Positions 13,872 through 14,991 of a stretch of 14,991 nt of DNA are shown piece by piece. The notes below the pieces were generated by a model, which worked only from the letters and a program-made list of their open reading frames with translations, was not told the origin of the DNA and searched no databases. Origin of the DNA: an uncultured Collinsella sp. (GTDB lineage Bacteria; Actinomycetota; Coriobacteriia; Coriobacteriales; Coriobacteriaceae); assembly GCA_902479075.1 (NCBI GenBank), contig CABSNK010000030.1, positions 1-14,991 on the forward strand, written 5' to 3'. Positions within the stretch are counted from its first letter, which is position 1; each line of letters opens with the position of its first letter. The translations under genes and the position numbers were made by a program.

Positions 13872-14291
13872 ATGAATAAGATATTGCTAGCGAGTCATGG
13901 TTATCTCGCCCAAGGTATGAAGAGCTCTCTCGAGATCCTGATGGGCGCCAACGACCGAATCGAGTGTCTGTGCGCCTATGTCGATGACGACACGAGGGAT
14001 GTCGCAGCGCTTATCGATGCTTGGATGGAGTCGAAGGACCCTGCCGACTCTTGGTTTGTCGTGACTGACATCTTTGGCGGCTCTGTAAACAACGAATTCA
14101 TTCAGAGGCAGACCGCCGGATCGTTTACGTTGATCACCGGAATGAACTTGCCGCTGCTGGTGGAAATGGCTACACAGCTGGACTCCCTGGATGCGGACAA
14201 GGCCAAAGCTGCGGTCGAGGGATCACGTTCGTTTATCATGCTTTGTGAGGCGGCGGACATGCTTGCCGATGTCGAAGAAGAAGAGTTCTAG
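13872..14291 (+). CDS. PTS system mannose/sorbose-family EIIA component
   Basis: This 139-aa cytoplasmic phosphocarrier takes phosphate from HPr and passes it to EIIB during sugar uptake. The start MNKILLASHGYLAQGMKSSLEILMG carries the phosphorylated His9 in the SHG motif. The fold continues with VTDIFGGSVNNEF and ITGMNLPLLVEM, typical of the ManX-type EIIA fold. Length matches a single-domain EIIA (about 135-150 aa), not an EIIAB fusion. GGAG at 13864-13867, 4 nt before the ATG, supports the start. It is followed 71 bp later by the EIIB gene. Sugar specificity cannot be read from EIIA. Confidence 0.93.
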   Translation: MNKILLASHGYLAQGMKSSLEILMGANDRIECLCAYVDDDTRDVAALIDAWMESKDPADSWFVVTDIFGGSVNNEFIQRQTAGSFTLITGMNLPLLVEMATQLDSLDADKAKAAVEGSRSFIMLCEAADMLADVEEEEF

Positions 14292-14362
14292 TTAGTTCTG
14301 GTTCGAGCCCTAGCTAAGGGCCACGCCTGTCATTACCTTTATTACGTGCGGAGACGATTACG

Positions 14363-14836
14363 ATGATTAAGCTTACGAGAGTTGATTACCGATTGATTCA
14401 CGGCCAGGTCGCCATGTCTTGGACACATGCGCTGGATGTCGATTGCATCCTGTGTGCCAGCGACGCCGTGGCAAAAGACGACATGAGAAAAGCCGCATTG
14501 AGGCTAGCTCGTCCCAACGGCGTGAAGCTCGTCATAAAAGACGTAAACGCTGCTATCGAGGCGCTCAACAGCGGCGTCACCGACAAGTATTCGTTGTTTA
14601 TCATTGTCGAGACGATCGAGGATGCCTATCGCCTTGCTAAGGGTTGCAAAGACATCAAGGAGATCAATTTGGGCGGAACTCGAAAGTCTCCCGAGACCAC
14701 GCTTCATCCGACCCCCGCGATCTTTGCGACCGAAACCGATGCCGAGCATATCCAAGAGCTTGTCAACGATGGCGTGGTTATCGAAATCCGTCAGGTTCCC
14801 AATGACTCAAAGGTACTTGCCAAGGACGTTTTCTAG
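14363..14836 (+). CDS. PTS system mannose/sorbose-family EIIB component
   Basis: This 157-aa cytoplasmic EIIB subunit transfers phosphate from EIIA to the incoming sugar. The family motif LTRVDYRLIHGQVAMSW (residues 4-20) holds the phosphorylated His13. Further family features are DCILCASDAVAKDD, SLFIIVETIEDAYRLA and EINLGGTRKS. Length is normal for EIIB (about 155-165 aa). The GGAG at 14350-14353 is 9 nt upstream. EIIC and EIID would normally follow in the same operon, but a strong terminator comes first here; they may be beyond the window or at another locus. Confidence 0.93.
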   Translation: MIKLTRVDYRLIHGQVAMSWTHALDVDCILCASDAVAKDDMRKAALRLARPNGVKLVIKDVNAAIEALNSGVTDKYSLFIIVETIEDAYRLAKGCKDIKEINLGGTRKSPETTLHPTPAIFATETDAEHIQELVNDGVVIEIRQVPNDSKVLAKDVF

Positions 14837-14887
14837 CTGGAAACATGCCATTGTCTGGCATTTATTAACTAGGTCCTCCTTTCTTAT

Positions 14888-14920
14888 GCCCGTCGATCAT
14901 TTGATCGGCGGGCTTTTTAT
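14888..14920 (+). terminator. Rho-independent terminator after PTS EIIB
   Basis: An 11-bp stem (14888-14898 with 14903-14913, one G-T pair) with an ATTT loop is followed by TTTTTATT. It lies 51 bp after the EIIB stop. Confidence 0.9.
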
Positions 14921-14924
14921 TTCA

Positions 14925-14982
14925 AGACTTTAGTCTGCTGGCCGCGCAGCGGCCAGCTTTAAACCACCCGCTACGCGGGTGG
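14925..14982. repeat. Three consecutive hairpins at the window edge, possible IS200/IS605-type end
   Basis: Three perfect hairpins follow each other. The first is AGACT-TT-AGTCT (14925-14936). The second is GCTGGCCGC-GCA-GCGGCCAGC (14937-14957). The third is CCACCCGC-TAC-GCGGGTGG (14964-14982). Three-base loops on GC-rich stems next to an AAA-containing linker resemble the subterminal hairpins recognised by TnpA of IS200/IS605 elements. No transposase is within the window, so this is inference. Confidence 0.45.
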
Positions 14983-14991
14983 AGACAAACG

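Noticed and set aside
14305..14322. GCCCTAGCTAAGGGC-type short dyad between EIIA and EIIB
   Set aside because: The stem is only four strong pairs and there is no T tract, so it is not called a terminator.

Overview
The window is high-GC (roughly 60%) bacterial DNA with densely packed genes on both strands. Gene content and protein flavour point to a gut Actinomycetota of the class Coriobacteriia, most likely Collinsella. The main reasons are a cytoplasmic PreP-type M16 peptidase, a mannose-family PTS, GntR/UTRA regulators, a FrlB-like SIS deglycase and an acetyl-type MetA. This assignment is inference from content; there is no rRNA or other marker in the window.

Layout, left to right. (1) 86-2823: recQ helicase followed after 2 nt by a GntR/UTRA regulator. 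(2) 2824-3991: a promoter with two copies of a 16-bp repeat, read as operators, then a SIS-domain sugar-phosphate deglycase of the FrlB/FraB/GfrF type and a strong terminator. The regulator and repeats suggest local control of an Amadori-product deglycase. (3) 3992-5293: a 180-bp nested palindrome, then an L-lactate/2-hydroxyacid dehydrogenase on the minus strand with its terminator. (4) 5505-6431: metA(A), homoserine O-acetyltransferase, divergent from the dehydrogenase. (5) 6463-7980: an AbiEi-like winged-helix plus DUF559-like nuclease protein bracketed by two direct copies of a 117-bp structured repeat. (6) 8005-8601: 5-formyltetrahydrofolate cyclo-ligase (minus). (7) 8748-9333: a hicA-hicB toxin-antitoxin pair (minus) with a palindromic leader site, flanked by inverted REP-like sequences. 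(8) 9473-9618: two consecutive related palindromes. (9) 9670-12751: a 1012-aa M16C metallopeptidase (minus) with a terminator. (10) 13032-14920: a second GntR/UTRA regulator, then PTS EIIA and EIIB of the mannose/sorbose family and a terminator. (11) 14925-14982: three hairpins in a row at the window edge, resembling the subterminal hairpins of IS200/IS605-type elements.

Two sugar modules therefore frame the window, each led by a GntR/UTRA repressor: the deglycase on the left, PTS uptake on the right. Between them lie housekeeping genes (methionine and folate metabolism, fermentation, peptide turnover) and two small accessory loci, the AbiEi-like nuclease and hicAB. Both accessory loci sit between repeats. 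The most unusual feature is the density of palindromic intergenic repeats: at least four families occur in 15 kb, and several bracket the accessory genes.
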